A stretch of 64,000 bases of DNA from Mortierella alpina (lineage: Eukaryota; Mortierellomycota; Mortierellomycetes; Mortierellales; Mortierellaceae), in NCBI GenBank assembly GCA_029449245.1, contig JANATF010000022.1, positions 207,501 to 271,500 of the forward strand, in the 5' to 3' direction. A program made the translations under genes and the position numbers. The notes below the pieces were generated by a model. It had not been told where the DNA came from. It saw only the letters and a program-made list of their open reading frames with translations, and ran no database searches. Shown here piece by piece: positions 62,965 through 64,000 of the stretch; position 1 is the first letter of the stretch, and each line of letters begins with the position of its first letter.

Positions 62965-64000
62965 TTATTTCCTTGTCCTGAGGCGCTTGTTAAGACTGGT
63001 ATCGCATGCCAAGAGGCTACTATCCATCGCCCGCTTTTCGGTTAAGTTTTCCTGTTGAATGGCCAAAGATACACTAGTACCTTCATGATCATGCTGGGCA
63101 TCTGCATGTTGTCGATCCTGGTCCTGAAGCGGCATGTCTGCCATGACAGGGTTGTCGATCTCGTTGTTGTATTCCGCGAGCATGTCAGCAAGTCGTTGTT
63201 GCGAGCCTTGAACCAACTCTGACCAATAAATAATGTCACTTATATCCTCGGCAGTAGTGACATCTCCAAACCTCGTCGAGAGTAAGTTGATGAACTTGTC
63301 ATCCATAATGCACCTCGCTGTATAAAAGTCCGCATGCCTCCTCAGCCCCTGTAACTCGGTGTTCCTCCAAGATTGTATCCTTGTCTTGGCCTCAAGTTGC
63401 TGTTCAGGACGACGTAAACGTTTGAACGTTGGGGCTGGCCGCCGTGGAACAGGAATGCTAGTCCTCTGGTCGGAAGCCTTGCCTGACGCAGGGAGAGACA
63501 CGTCACAGCGATCACAGCAGTCGGGAATCGTTTTGTGCTCATTCCCGAAAGCATCGTTAAAAGATTTCCGGCGGCAATTACCCCAGTGGACCCAGTCTTG
63601 CAGATCGGCATCCATTGTCTTGAGGCGGTGGGTATCGGTCCGCGGATAGATCAAAATGCCAGAACCTTGGAGACTTGGATCGCGGGCAGCACGACCAAGC
63701 CGCTGTGCAAGGACAGTGATGTTCTTGGGGAGTCTGAACTGGACGACTCGAACAATGTCATTCATATCGCATCCCATTCCTGCAGCTTCAGTGGACAGCA
63801 ACACGCGAATTTCGCCTCGTCTGAACTGCGCCATGTAAAGTTGCTTAGTATCTGTTGCTAGATCAGCGAAGTAGCAGCCTATTTGTTCATGACGAGGTGG
63901 CTGAAAGGCTAGTGCTTTTCTCGCCAGATAGCTGTAAGCCTTGTTCATCTCATCCAGTTTGTCGAAATATACGATTGTCTTCTTGAAATCCAAGAGAAAT
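62965..64000 (-). CDS. RecQ-type DNA helicase, C-terminal part (5' end beyond window)
   Basis: The frame enters at the right edge and runs 343 residues to 62965. Superfamily 2 C-terminal motifs: KTIVYFDKLDEM (IV), RVLLSTEAAGMGCDMNDIVR (V) and QRLGRAARD (VI, with the arginine finger). A RecQ-style zinc site follows (NCRRKSF ... DCCDRCD). The C-terminal 170 residues are charged and end in the basic NKRLRTRK, a likely nuclear signal. The motif I-III half lies outside. Fungal genomes carry many RecQ-like copies, including telomere-linked and transposon-linked ones, so a role in core repair should not be assumed. Confidence 0.88.
   Translation of the reverse strand, partial: FLLDFKKTIVYFDKLDEMNKAYSYLARKALAFQPPRHEQIGCYFADLATDTKQLYMAQFRRGEIRVLLSTEAAGMGCDMNDIVRVVQFRLPKNITVLAQRLGRAARDPSLQGSGILIYPRTDTHRLKTMDADLQDWVHWGNCRRKSFNDAFGNEHKTIPDCCDRCDVSLPASGKASDQRTSIPVPRRPAPTFKRLRRPEQQLEAKTRIQSWRNTELQGLRRHADFYTARCIMDDKFINLLSTRFGDVTTAEDISDIIYWSELVQGSQQRLADMLAEYNNEIDNPVMADMPLQDQDRQHADAQHDHEGTSVSLAIQQENLTEKRAMDSSLLACDTSLNKRLRTRK

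Overview
The window looks like nuclear DNA of a filamentous fungus, most likely Mucoromycota/Mortierellomycota (Mortierella-like). The reasons are short GT-AG introns (about 45-110 nt), a fused tryptophan synthase of the fungal TRP5 type, a kinase-Sel1 protein, NLRC3-like 28-residue LRRs, many Crinkler (CRN)-header proteins, and chromovirus LTR retrotransposons. The lineage is an inference from gene content; no search was run. All splice junctions were read by eye from consensus sites and frame continuity.

Layout. 1-5.4 kb: an LRR protein running off the left edge and two small proteins of unknown function. 5.4-13.3 kb: solo-LTR debris and a broken 3' end of a 28S rRNA gene in three collinear pieces (6.53, 10.40 and 13.19 kb). 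The pieces are separated by a kinase-Sel1 gene, apparently inserted with a 7-bp target duplication, and by a block holding a two-helix membrane protein. 13.6-15.6 kb: a six-exon gene with a PD-(D/E)XK-like motif. 16.7-26.8 kb: a decayed CRN, a C2H2 zinc-finger protein, two HNH-like genes, and two further CRN remnants. 26.9-32.1 kb: two metabolic genes, TRP5 (with an apparent one-base frameshift in its linker) and an FMN-dependent 2-hydroxy-acid oxidase ending in Ser-Lys-Ile. 32.2-45.5 kb: the core CRN island. It holds one NTPase-nuclease CRN, one nuclease CRN, header-only or header-plus-helical proteins, two unknown small proteins and a 93-bp minisatellite. 45.8-48.6 kb: a nine-exon JmjC/4CXXC putative histone demethylase. 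49.2-58.1 kb: helicase and F-box/LRR pseudogenes and a nest of LTR elements around an intact, very young Ty3/Gypsy chromovirus with identical LTRs. 58.4-59.5 kb: a better preserved 28S 3' end followed by a 5S rRNA gene. 60.2-64 kb: a DUF6589-like protein convergent with a RecQ-type helicase that runs off the right edge.

How the genes relate. The main theme is a CRN effector island with at least ten loci at different stages. Two full-length genes pair the ubiquitin-like header with nuclease-type C-termini; others are headers alone, frameshifted copies, or 5'-truncated C-termini. Decayed promoters, downstream genes and minisatellites are shared between the 16-20 kb and 35-42 kb segments, which points to segmental duplication. 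Transposons and rDNA fragments border the island. The conserved metabolic genes sit inside it as an ordinary two-gene block.
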